Origin: Planctomycetaceae bacterium
GTDB lineage: Bacteria > Planctomycetota > Planctomycetia > Pirellulales > Thermoguttaceae
DNA length: 21,104 nucleotides
Reading direction: 5' to 3'
Assembly (NCBI GenBank): GCA_031256755.1
Contig: JAIRPZ010000293.1
Span: 1-21,104 of the forward strand
The notes below the pieces were generated by a model. The model was not told the DNA's origin and made no database searches. It saw only the letters and a list, made by a program, of their open reading frames with translations. The position numbers and the translations under genes are program-made. Positions within the stretch are counted from its first letter, which is position 1. Each line of letters begins with the position of its first letter. This document shows positions 1 to 5,549 of the stretch, piece by piece.

Positions 1-611
1 GGCTTGATACGTTCCGCCCCTGCCCCTTCTGTCGCCATCGCTTCTGACGGAATGTACTGTCCGTGCGAACTGCAACAGTCGCTGATCACCACCGTTAAAC
101 GCGGGCGGTGCTTCTGAATCGCCTCAACCACGTCCGATTTGAGCAGGTGCCGCGTTTGCAGATTGGTATTTTTCATGATCCCGTTCCGCTCCGGCTCCGG
201 TTGGAAATTCGGTGCCGCATCGGCTGGACTGGTGATCGAGTAATACAATCCTTTCTGTTTGTCCCAGGCGCCGTGTCCGGTGTAATAAAAAACAACGGCA
301 TCATTGGCACCGACATTTTCCAAATGATGAAGGGTATTCAGGATATTCTGCGGTGTATTATTTTCGCTCATATAAACTCTATTGATGCGGTTCTCGCCTA
401 AACCATCCGTCATCACTTCGGAAAACCGCCACACATCTCCTTCAACGAAATCCGAAAGGTCGCTGTGAATATCCGCAACGGTGATGACATGGACCATTTG
501 AGCGGAGACCGGCTTGGCAATGCCGGACATTGCCAAGCCGGACATCGCCGCCGCAAAAAGGAAACGGAACAATGCTGTATACGCTGTGTAAAGTGCTGTG
601 TCTTGTCTCAT
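1..611 (-). CDS. Exported caspase-fold cysteine peptidase (clan CD, C14-like), 3' end cut by window edge
   Basis: Read from the ATG at 611 down to base 1, this frame is open for 203 codons with no stop, so the C-terminus lies outside the window. Residues 1-38 look like a signal peptide (hydrophobic stretch ending at V-S-A-Q). The caspase fold follows: VVFYYTGHGAWD carries the likely catalytic His (H113), and the strand LTVVISDCCSS carries the likely catalytic Cys (C179 or C180). The next gene upstream on the same strand (642-1772) is clearly a paralogue: VADIHS, VVFYYTGHGA, KGL-Y-IT/IS-P and ISDCCS are all shared, so this is a tandem duplication. The gap between them is 30 bp and is filled by AAGGGTT-type repeats. 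Family knowledge predicts cleavage after Arg/Lys or Asp; the substrate cannot be read here. Whether this copy also ends in a PDZ domain is unknown. No SD is evident. Confidence 0.85.
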   Translation of the reverse strand, partial: MRQDTALYTAYTALFRFLFAAAMSGLAMSGIAKPVSAQMVHVITVADIHSDLSDFVEGDVWRFSEVMTDGLGENRINRVYMSENNTPQNILNTLHHLENVGANDAVVFYYTGHGAWDKQKGLYYSITSPADAAPNFQPEPERNGIMKNTNLQTRHLLKSDVVEAIQKHRPRLTVVISDCCSSHGQYIPSEAMATEGAGAERIK

Positions 612-620
612 AAATCAATA

Positions 621-652
621 AAAGGGTTAAGGGTTTAAGGTTTAAGGGTTAG
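621..652. repeat. Telomere-like degenerate 7-bp tandem repeat (AAGGGTT type)
   Basis: Four consecutive units, AAGGGTT, AAGGGTTT, AAGGTTT and AAGGGTT, fill the 30-bp gap between the two caspase-like genes. They run over the stop codon of the upstream gene (TAA on the minus strand at 642-644). A single related word, GGGTTAAGG, recurs at about 2739-2747 upstream of the DUF4384-like gene. The period is 7 bp (one unit 8). Confidence 0.75.
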
Positions 653-1772
653 AAAAAACGGCTTTCGCTTCAAGGGTCTGATGATCGCGGGCGTTGCGGA
701 TTTTCATCGTCATCGTTTCGCCGGCAGCATCAACGGCATCAGAGTAATCCTGTTCATTACGGAGGGTTTTTCCGTCAATTTCCAGAATCACATCTCCTTG
801 TTCCAGTCCTGCCAGCGCACCGGGCAATCCTTGGACAACTTCCGTCACCATCACACCCTTGCCGTCGTCCCGCGTCATTGCACGGACTCCGAATTTGTGT
901 TTGGGACGGGCTGTGTCAACGGTACGGCGGGTATTTCCAAGCGAGAACGCTTTCGGAATCATTCTTTCACCGCAATACTTGTCCGCATCCGCTTTGGAAG
1001 CCGCCTGCACTTTCGGAAAAAACGTTTCCCACGCCGCCGCCGTATTTTTCATGCTGTTCAACTGATCCGCAAGGCAATTCGTCAAAACCGAACCGAATTT
1101 GCCGGCGTTTTCAGCAGAAGCAGGATAACACAAACCCGGTTCGCCGTCTTGAGCCGCCGTGAAATCCACCAACCCGCTCGGCTCGAAAAACAGCGACCGG
1201 AATAACGGCAGTGTCGGGTCTGCCAGTTGCTTGGGTTCACGCTTGGAAGCCCCTGCCGCAACCACATCATATTTCGCTTTCATCGAACAGCAGTCGCTGA
1301 TAATTACCGTCAACTTCGGCGAATGGGCTTGAATCGCAGCAATCACGTCTTTCTTGAGCAGCGGCTTGACGTATTTTATGAAATCGTTGCCCGACTGCTG
1401 AAACGAGTGCGCCGGATCGGAAATCGTGTAAAACAGTCCTTTGGCGTTGTCCATCGCGCCGTGACCGGTGTAGTAAAAAACGACCGTATCGGTACGCTGC
1501 ACATTCGGCAGACGTTTAATCAGTTGCAGCACTCCGTCCGGCGTAATGTCCTGACCTTTATCTTTCAGCAAATGAAACGCCACTTGTTTGGCGTTGATCC
1601 CGCCGCCGAATGTGTCGTTCATGCGTCTGATGTCGTCTTTGACAAACACGGCAAGGTTGCTGTGAATGTCGGCAACGCCGATGAAGTGGACGGTCTGCGC
1701 CGCTGCCGTACCGGTCAGCACCGCAAAAACAAAAAAAGTAAAAACGAAACGGAATGTCGGGGAATGTATCAT
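642..1772 (-). CDS. Exported caspase-fold cysteine peptidase with C-terminal PDZ domain
   Basis: The protein has 376 residues from the chosen start at 1772. The open frame extends to 1886, but the extra 38 residues are encoded by repeat DNA, whereas the Met at 1772 begins a good signal peptide (residues 1-26, hydrophobic core then TAAAQ). Caspase-fold region, about 27-285: likely catalytic His H104 in FYYTGHGAMD, and likely nucleophile C161 or C162 in VIISDCCS. Residues about 294-372 form a PDZ domain (GVMVTEVVQGLPGALAGLEQ, then GDVILEIDGKTL), the type that binds peptide C-termini or unfolded chains in HtrA-like proteases. Caspase plus PDZ in one exported chain is uncommon and suggests substrate tethering or activation by peptide binding (inference). 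It lies 117 bp after the DUF4384-like gene and 30 bp before its paralogue. No SD is visible; the start abuts a repeat block. Confidence 0.88.
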   Translation of the reverse strand: MIHSPTFRFVFTFFVFAVLTGTAAAQTVHFIGVADIHSNLAVFVKDDIRRMNDTFGGGINAKQVAFHLLKDKGQDITPDGVLQLIKRLPNVQRTDTVVFYYTGHGAMDNAKGLFYTISDPAHSFQQSGNDFIKYVKPLLKKDVIAAIQAHSPKLTVIISDCCSMKAKYDVVAAGASKREPKQLADPTLPLFRSLFFEPSGLVDFTAAQDGEPGLCYPASAENAGKFGSVLTNCLADQLNSMKNTAAAWETFFPKVQAASKADADKYCGERMIPKAFSLGNTRRTVDTARPKHKFGVRAMTRDDGKGVMVTEVVQGLPGALAGLEQGDVILEIDGKTLRNEQDYSDAVDAAGETMTMKIRNARDHQTLEAKAVFSNP

Positions 1773-1775
1773 TTT

Positions 1776-1864
1776 TAATGGAAAATTGATAATTAGTTTG
1801 CAGACCGCAGATAGCAGACGGCAGAAGAAAGATTGCTGCGGTCTGCCGTCTGCAATCTGCCGTC
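1776..1864. repeat. Block of degenerate 7-bp repeats, GCAGACG-type and AATTWTC-type, with inverted halves
   Basis: Plus-strand bases 1800-1827 divide exactly into heptamers GCAGACC, GCAGATA, GCAGACG, GCAGAAG. After a short spacer the same family returns in opposite orientation: the reverse complement of about 1836-1864 reads GACGGCA, GATTGCA, GACGGCA, GACCGCA. This creates 11-bp perfect inverted repeats (1800-1810 with 1836-1846, and 1814-1824 with 1843-1853) that could form alternative hairpins. On the minus strand the block runs on into AATTATC, AATTTTC, CATTAAA directly before the caspase-PDZ start codon. Bases 1776-1789 are identical to 3335-3348 (14 bp). Confidence 0.8.
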
Positions 1865-1889
1865 TTTCTAAATGTCTGCCCGGCAAGGA

Positions 1890-2705
1890 CTAGTCCTTAT
1901 GCAGTTTGAACTGCACCTGGGTCACCGGACCGACACCGAGAACAATCGTTGCAACTTCGTCCGGCGTGCGGCTGCGCGGCTTCACGCCGGCACAGGACAC
2001 TATCGCAAACTTTGAAGATGCCCGTTTCGTGTCATCCATCGCATTGATATTGTCATTCGCCTTCTGCATGGCTTCAAAACCTTTCATCGTTCCGGGAATG
2101 ACCGCAACAGTCGTTTCCGTCCGCTCGGCGGAAATCGAAATGCTTTCATGTTCCTGATGAACAAGCAGCACTTCCGGTTCGGCCGTTTCGACAAGCATTG
2201 ACGTATCCGCATCGGCGCGGACAAGCACCATCGACATCAATTCGTCTTCGAGGTCATTGTCCGTGATGAATTCCACCGGCAGCATTTGCGGCCGTCCGGC
2301 AGGAACAACGTTAAATGTGCGGGGAAATTTCTTGTCGGGAAAGACCTGACGGGATTTCAACTGATCGTGCGGATAGTTTTGATAGAGACCGACCAAAACC
2401 GGCACAGCGGAAACGAACCAGATTTTGAACTTTTCTTTCCGCTGCCATTTATGTTTCGCCGGATCAACAAGTGTGCCGTCGGCTAATTCGAACCAGACCT
2501 TAACGCCGGATTCGACTTGTGTATTTCCGCATTGTGCGGCAATAGCGAATTTTGAAGTGCCTTTTGCGGCAGCGGTATTGGCAATTTTGCCTTTTTCGAG
2601 CATTTTGTCAAAGGCATCGGCGGCATTTTTCCGGCTGGGTTCGGCTTGAACAGCAGCGGCCGCAAACAAGATTGCGGACAAGAACAGACCAATTTTATGT
2701 TTCAT
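1890..2705 (-). CDS. Secreted DUF4384-like protein linked to caspase-fold peptidases
   Basis: The protein has 271 residues from the Met at 2705, which starts a clear signal peptide (MKHKIGLFLSAILFAAAAVQA). The open frame continues to 2804, but that extension runs through the terminator hairpin of the upstream gene, so it is rejected. Residues about 90-165 (EKFKIWFVSAVPVLVGLYQN, a D/N-rich loop, VFPDKKFPRTFNVVPAG, then MLPVEF) fit the general DUF4384 layout: a 'GD/K-x-hydrophobic' strand, a central strand, 'LFP', 'aG..v.lP' and a closing strand. In known proteins this domain commonly sits in or next to caspase-fold peptidases, which matches the two genes downstream. A short motif SKFAI occurs twice (about 51 and 231), a possible internal duplication. 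Likely periplasmic or extracellular. The DUF4384 call is by pattern only and moderate; the alternative is an uncharacterised secreted protein. Confidence 0.62.
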   Translation of the reverse strand: MKHKIGLFLSAILFAAAAVQAEPSRKNAADAFDKMLEKGKIANTAAAKGTSKFAIAAQCGNTQVESGVKVWFELADGTLVDPAKHKWQRKEKFKIWFVSAVPVLVGLYQNYPHDQLKSRQVFPDKKFPRTFNVVPAGRPQMLPVEFITDNDLEDELMSMVLVRADADTSMLVETAEPEVLLVHQEHESISISAERTETTVAVIPGTMKGFEAMQKANDNINAMDDTKRASSKFAIVSCAGVKPRSRTPDEVATIVLGVGPVTQVQFKLHKD

Positions 2706-2751
2706 GGTAAGTATCAGGGTCATAGAGTTAAGTTCACGGGTTAAGGAGACG

Positions 2752-2785
2752 GAAAAACCGGTCAAGCCCTTTCGGGCCTGACCGG
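2752..2785 (-). terminator. Strong Rho-independent terminator of the small secreted protein gene
   Basis: Read on the minus strand, this is a 12-bp stem (CCGGUCAGGCCC with GGGCUUGACCGG, one G-U pair) closed by a GAAA tetraloop and followed at once by UUUUU. It lies 9 bp after the stop codon of the gene at 2795-3133 and about 50 bp before the DUF4384-like start. The DUF4384/caspase genes downstream therefore probably need their own promoter or rely on read-through. Confidence 0.93.
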
Positions 2786-2794
2786 CAGGAAAAA

Positions 2795-3133
2795 CTATTC
2801 GCACGGTTCATACGGATACGCACGGACGTACACGTATTTGCCGAAGCAGCCTCTCACGGCGACGTATTCTACGCCGTCAAATTCCACGACCCGGCAGGCG
2901 GGAACGAGGTAAGCGCGGCGGAAGCAGCCGGCACCGGCGTAGTAATAGTAATAATCACCGTCAATGACGATGTTCTGTCCGCCCGACGGACGCTTCTCAT
3001 GCTCGGTCTCGCTCGGCGGAGCGGCTGCCGGCTCGGTGATGTTGAACTTCCGGTTTCGGTTTTGGGCGGAAGCGGTTTGGGCGGCTGCAAGGACGATCCC
3101 TGCGAGCATCAGGAGCAAAAGCACCTTTTTCAT
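2795..3133 (-). CDS. Small secreted Cys/Tyr-rich protein of unknown function
   Basis: 112 residues. Residues 1-24 are a textbook signal peptide (Met-Lys-Lys, Leu-rich core, QTASAQ cleavage region). The mature part of about 88 residues has a Pro/Glu-rich linker, an unusual run of five tyrosines (DGDYYYYYAGAGCFRR), and four cysteines (in AGCF, PACR, RGCF and EPCE), which suggests two disulphides outside the cytoplasm. I do not recognise the family. The start is supported by an SD (GAAAGGAAA, AGGA 8 nt before the ATG), among the clearest in the window. The gene ends in a strong intrinsic terminator and is preceded by an 18-bp palindrome at 3204-3221, so it looks like a highly expressed, individually regulated monocistron next to the exported protease genes. 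No catalytic residues are apparent; a structural or inhibitor-like role is only a guess. Confidence 0.8.
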   Translation of the reverse strand: MKKVLLLLMLAGIVLAAAQTASAQNRNRKFNITEPAAAPPSETEHEKRPSGGQNIVIDGDYYYYYAGAGCFRRAYLVPACRVVEFDGVEYVAVRGCFGKYVYVRAYPYEPCE

Positions 3134-3203
3134 AATTGGTTTCCTTTCTTAAAAAAAGGGGGTCAAAACTGTAATGCAATCCTTGCAGATCAAAAATCCA
3201 TAC

Positions 3204-3221
3204 GGCGTGAACGTTCACGCC
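3204..3221. promoter_or_regulatory. Perfect 18-bp palindrome, candidate operator
   Basis: GGCGTGAAC followed directly by GTTCACGCC is a perfect 18-bp palindrome with no gap. It ends 70 bp upstream of the start of the small secreted protein gene (minus strand, 3133). The centre is CG, as in many LacI-family operators; the regulator is not in the window. On the minus strand a weak promoter-like pair (TTGTTT about 3249-3254, AACTAT 3227-3232) sits just upstream, which would put the palindrome at or just after the transcription start. A 13-A tract at 3239-3251 adjoins it. Confidence 0.6.
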
Positions 3222-3330
3222 CCCGATAGTTTACACAGAAAAAAAAAAAAACAAGGGTCTGTACGCCAAAAATAGTTAAAATAGGTAAAAAAAGCAGAAA
3301 AAATAAAAAAAGCGGGCATTTCATCTGAAT

Positions 3331-3487
3331 TGACTAATGGAAAATTGACCATTAACAATTAAAAAATGCGTGCGGGGAACATTTGTCTGCCGTTAAAATT
3401 GATAATATCGGAAGGGACGATCCTGCTGCGAGCGGTATAATTTGCCGTTTTTAATTGTCAATAATCAATTTTCAACGATCAATTCTG
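3331..3487. repeat. AATNNTC-type 7-bp repeats arranged as an imperfect inverted repeat, within the 448-bp intergenic region
   Basis: Plus-strand bases 3453-3487 divide exactly into heptamers AATTGTC, AATAATC, AATTTTC, AACGATC, AATTCTG. The minus strand of about 3331-3365 reads in heptamers AATTGTT, AATGGTC, AATTTTC, then CATTAGTC. The two blocks face each other: 3341-3365 and 3448-3472 are complementary at 22 of 25 positions around an 82-bp centre. A further partial copy (reverse complement ATTATCAATTTTA) lies at about 3395-3412. The rest of the gap 3134-3581 holds the palindrome, A-rich runs (3239-3325) and a short leader ORF; I see no RNA gene. Confidence 0.75.
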
Positions 3488-3518
3488 CCGCTTGCAGCAG
3501 TACCCGCCGCAAGCGGCA
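3423..3518. repeat. Three facing copies of a 10-15 bp GC-rich inverted repeat
   Basis: CTGCTGCGAGCGGTA (3423-3437) is complementary to TGCCGCTTGCAGCAG (3486-3500) at 13 of 15 positions, flanking the AT-rich heptamer block. The second copy can alternatively pair with GCAAGCGGCA at 3509-3518 (10 bp perfect, 13-nt loop). The layout is like a tiny inverted-repeat element, but no target duplication is evident. Confidence 0.55.
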
Positions 3519-3528
3519 TTGTGTTAAA

Positions 3529-3585
3529 ATGTTTTCTCTTGGTTTTTTATTCCTGACAACTTTATCCGAACAAGCGTTAAAATGA
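3529..3585 (+). CDS. Possible 18-codon leader ORF overlapping the next start codon (ATGA)
   Basis: ATG at 3529 opens MFSLGFLFLTTLSEQALK and stops at TGA 3583-3585, which overlaps the ATG of the repeat protein (3582) in the ATGA arrangement typical of translational coupling. Both ATGs are preceded by the near-identical words GTGTTAAA and GCGTTAAA. There is no SD, so this may be chance; a second leader with the same overlap precedes the permease gene at 16247. Confidence 0.2.
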   Translation: MFSLGFLFLTTLSEQALK

Positions 3586-4958
3586 AAAAAACAACCTGCG
3601 GATTTACGCATCCATTTTCTCCCGCTGCTGCTGTTTTTGCAGCGGTATTTTTTCTGTTTCCTCTCGGCGGCAGCCCTGCGGAACCGGTTCTCACGGCACC
3701 GATTGTCCTCAACGGAGAATTAGATCACGTTTCTCCTGACGGCAAATGGGCAATCACGTCTGACGGTCGTGTTTACGATACAGCGGCATGGAAAGAAACC
3801 GCAAAACTGGAAGGTTCTTTTCGGCATTTTTCTCCCGACAGCAAGTGGGCGGTGATGAATAACGATCAGACTGGCAACACCGCAGCGTGGACGGTCACGG
3901 TTTACGATACAGCGGCATGGAAGAAAACCGCCACCGTTGAAGGAAATCTGATTTTTGCCCCCGGCGGCAAATGGGCGGTAACGTCTGACGGTCTTGTTTA
4001 CGACACAGCGGCGTGGAAAGAAACCGCAAAACTGGAAGGGATTTCGATATACAATCTTGGTACTCTCTGGTTTTCTCCAGACGGCAAGCGGGCTGTTGCG
4101 TCTGACGGCCGGGTCTACGATACAATGGCGTGGAAGGAAACCGCAAGAATTGCAGAGGATCCATATTTTTCTCCCGACGGTAAATGGGCAGTATCCCTGT
4201 CAAGTTCAGAAAACCAAAAACATCGGTTGCAGATTTACGATACCGCAACATGGGGAAAAAACGCAACTATCGAAGAGATTTCCGAAAATGAACGGAATTT
4301 GCTTTGGTTTTCTCCAGACGGCAAGCAGACCGTTACGTCTAACGGACGGGTTTACGATACGGCGGTGTGGAAAGAAACCGCAAAAATCACAAGTTCTTCA
4401 TTACCTGAATGGGCTTTTCTGTATTTCTCGCCCAACAGCAAGCGGGCTGTTGCGTCTAACTGGTCGTTCCTTTCCAGCGGTTCTATTTCCAGCGGTTCTG
4501 TTTACAATACGGCAACGTGGAAGGTCATTGCAAAAATTGAAATGGACGGCGGAGAATGGGCTTCTCTCACGTTCTCGCCGGATAGCAAATGGGCAGTTAC
4601 GGAAAACGGTCTTGTTTACAATACGGCAACATGGAAGAAAACCGCAAAACTTGCAATGGATACCGGCGAATGCGGCGAATACATTTCTCTCACGTTCTCG
4701 CCGGATAGCAACTGGGCGGTTACGGAGAACGGTCTGATTTACAATACGGCAACGTGGAAAACCGCTGTAAAAACAACACAGGCGAATATTTATTTGTTCC
4801 CTGACGGCAAGTATGCGGGTCTATCTGCGGGCGGGGAAACACTGATAACGGAACTCGCACAACTGACAAAGGCAAGCGTGCGGAAATCTATCGCACAATG
4901 GGAAGCGAAAACCGGCAAACGGCGGGCAAAGAAATCATCAATAAACTGGAATCAATAA
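3582..4958 (+). CDS. Secreted beta-propeller-like protein with nine YDTAxWK repeats
   Basis: 458 residues. Residues 1-34 look like a signal peptide (hydrophobic core FAAVFFLFPLGG, then SPAE). From about 48 to 400 there are nine repeats of 31-42 residues with consensus F-S-P-D-G/S-K-W-A-V-T-S-D-G-x-V-Y-D/N-T-A-x-W-K-x-T-A-K-x-E, plus a degenerate tenth at about 403-427. They start near 49, 82, 125, 164, 196, 242, 281, 331 and 372. FSPDGKW...VYDTAAWK resembles WD40-type blade strands, where 'SPDGK' and a 'W/YD' strand are diagnostic, so a seven- to nine-bladed propeller is likely. The tail (430-458) is Lys/Arg-rich. Repeats 8 and 9 are nearly identical in DNA as well, pointing to recent duplication. 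Propellers mostly bind proteins; the partner is unknown. No SD. RuvX follows 49 bp later but is functionally unrelated. Confidence 0.85.
   Translation: MKKTTCGFTHPFSPAAAVFAAVFFLFPLGGSPAEPVLTAPIVLNGELDHVSPDGKWAITSDGRVYDTAAWKETAKLEGSFRHFSPDSKWAVMNNDQTGNTAAWTVTVYDTAAWKKTATVEGNLIFAPGGKWAVTSDGLVYDTAAWKETAKLEGISIYNLGTLWFSPDGKRAVASDGRVYDTMAWKETARIAEDPYFSPDGKWAVSLSSSENQKHRLQIYDTATWGKNATIEEISENERNLLWFSPDGKQTVTSNGRVYDTAVWKETAKITSSSLPEWAFLYFSPNSKRAVASNWSFLSSGSISSGSVYNTATWKVIAKIEMDGGEWASLTFSPDSKWAVTENGLVYNTATWKKTAKLAMDTGECGEYISLTFSPDSNWAVTENGLIYNTATWKTAVKTTQANIYLFPDGKYAGLSAGGETLITELAQLTKASVRKSIAQWEAKTGKRRAKKSSINWNQ
4562..4759 (+). repeat. Recent 123-bp in-gene tandem duplication
   Basis: Bases 4562-4636 and 4685-4759 (75 bp each, offset 123 bp or 41 codons) differ at only about six positions. 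They encode blades 8 and 9 of the propeller protein. Other blades share shorter identical DNA words, so copy number may vary between strains. Confidence 0.8.
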
Positions 4959-5007
4959 CCCGCAACATTCGCACCCCGTTAACGAAAATGAATCAAAAAC
5001 GGGATGT

Positions 5008-5523
5008 ATGAAAAACTCCGTTGACGCGGCAGCAGAATGCACGATAATGAACACAATGAGCGGCGGAGAAACGGCACCGAAAGGCAAAATTGCCGGAATT
5101 GATTACGGAACGGTTCGGATTGGAATCGCTGTCAGCGATCCCGACCGGATATTGGCAAGTCCTTGCGAAACTTATGTCCGTCAATCGCCGGAAAAAGATG
5201 CCGCCTACTTCCGCCGATTTGCCGATGAAGAACGGATTTCACTGTTTGTCATCGGACTGCCGCTGCATTTGAGCGGCGATGTCAGCGAAAAAGCCGAAGA
5301 AGTTCTCCGCTTCGGAAAATGGCTGAAAAACGTCACCGGAAAAGAAATTGATTACTATGATGAGCGGTACACTTCCGTTGAAGCAGAACGTTTGCTGCGG
5401 GAAGCAAAACTGACAAACAAAAAACGGAAGGAACGCCGTGATAAACTTGCCGCCCAAATTTTGCTTTCCGGTTATCTCGAAAACGGTTGCCGCGGCACGG
5501 TGCAGTTTCTCGGTATCGGGTGA
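5008..5523 (+). CDS. ruvX: RuvX/YqgF-family Holliday junction resolvase-like nuclease
   Basis: 171 residues. The RNase H-like fold is recognisable from IAGIDYGTVRIGIAVSD (first acidic residue D32), VIGLPLHLSGDVSEKA (about 81-96), DYYDERYTSVEAERLL (D118, E119) and RRDKLAAQILLSGYL (D145). This set of motifs is specific to the YqgF/RuvX family, which acts in pre-16S rRNA 5' processing and is proposed to resolve Holliday junctions. The usual length is about 140-150; here about 27 extra residues precede the first motif. ATGs at 5047 and 5056 are possible alternative starts and would give a more typical length. The stop at 5521-5523 is 16 bp from the convergent FliG-like stop. No SD is convincing at any of the three ATGs. 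Confidence 0.93.
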   Translation: MKNSVDAAAECTIMNTMSGGETAPKGKIAGIDYGTVRIGIAVSDPDRILASPCETYVRQSPEKDAAYFRRFADEERISLFVIGLPLHLSGDVSEKAEEVLRFGKWLKNVTGKEIDYYDERYTSVEAERLLREAKLTNKKRKERRDKLAAQILLSGYLENGCRGTVQFLGIG

Positions 5524-5549
5524 CGTTCAGACACAGCGTTCAGACACAA
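5524..5549. repeat. 13-bp tandem duplication at a convergent gene junction
   Basis: CGTTCAGACACAG (5524-5536) is followed directly by CGTTCAGACACAA (5537-5549). It fills the short gap between ruvX and the FliG-like gene and includes the latter's last codons and stop (minus strand). Each copy supplies a TGA on the minus strand, so the duplication doubles the stop. Confidence 0.7.

Noticed and set aside
1773..1886. N-terminal extension of the caspase-PDZ reading frame
   Set aside because: It is translated repeat DNA; the internal Met at 1772 starts a proper signal peptide.
2706..2804. N-terminal extension of the DUF4384-like frame
   Set aside because: It runs through the intrinsic terminator of the upstream gene; the Met at 2705 starts a signal peptide.
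3204..3221. LexA (SOS) box
   Set aside because: The Gram-positive type needs GAAC-N4-GTTC; here the half-sites touch with no spacer.
3331..3500. CRISPR array
   Set aside because: Units are 7 bp and degenerate, with no spacer-repeat alternation and no cas genes.
3994..4737. 247-aa plus-strand frame inside the propeller gene
   Set aside because: Frame-shifted shadow of the repeats; the 3582-4958 frame has a signal peptide and a conserved blade motif.
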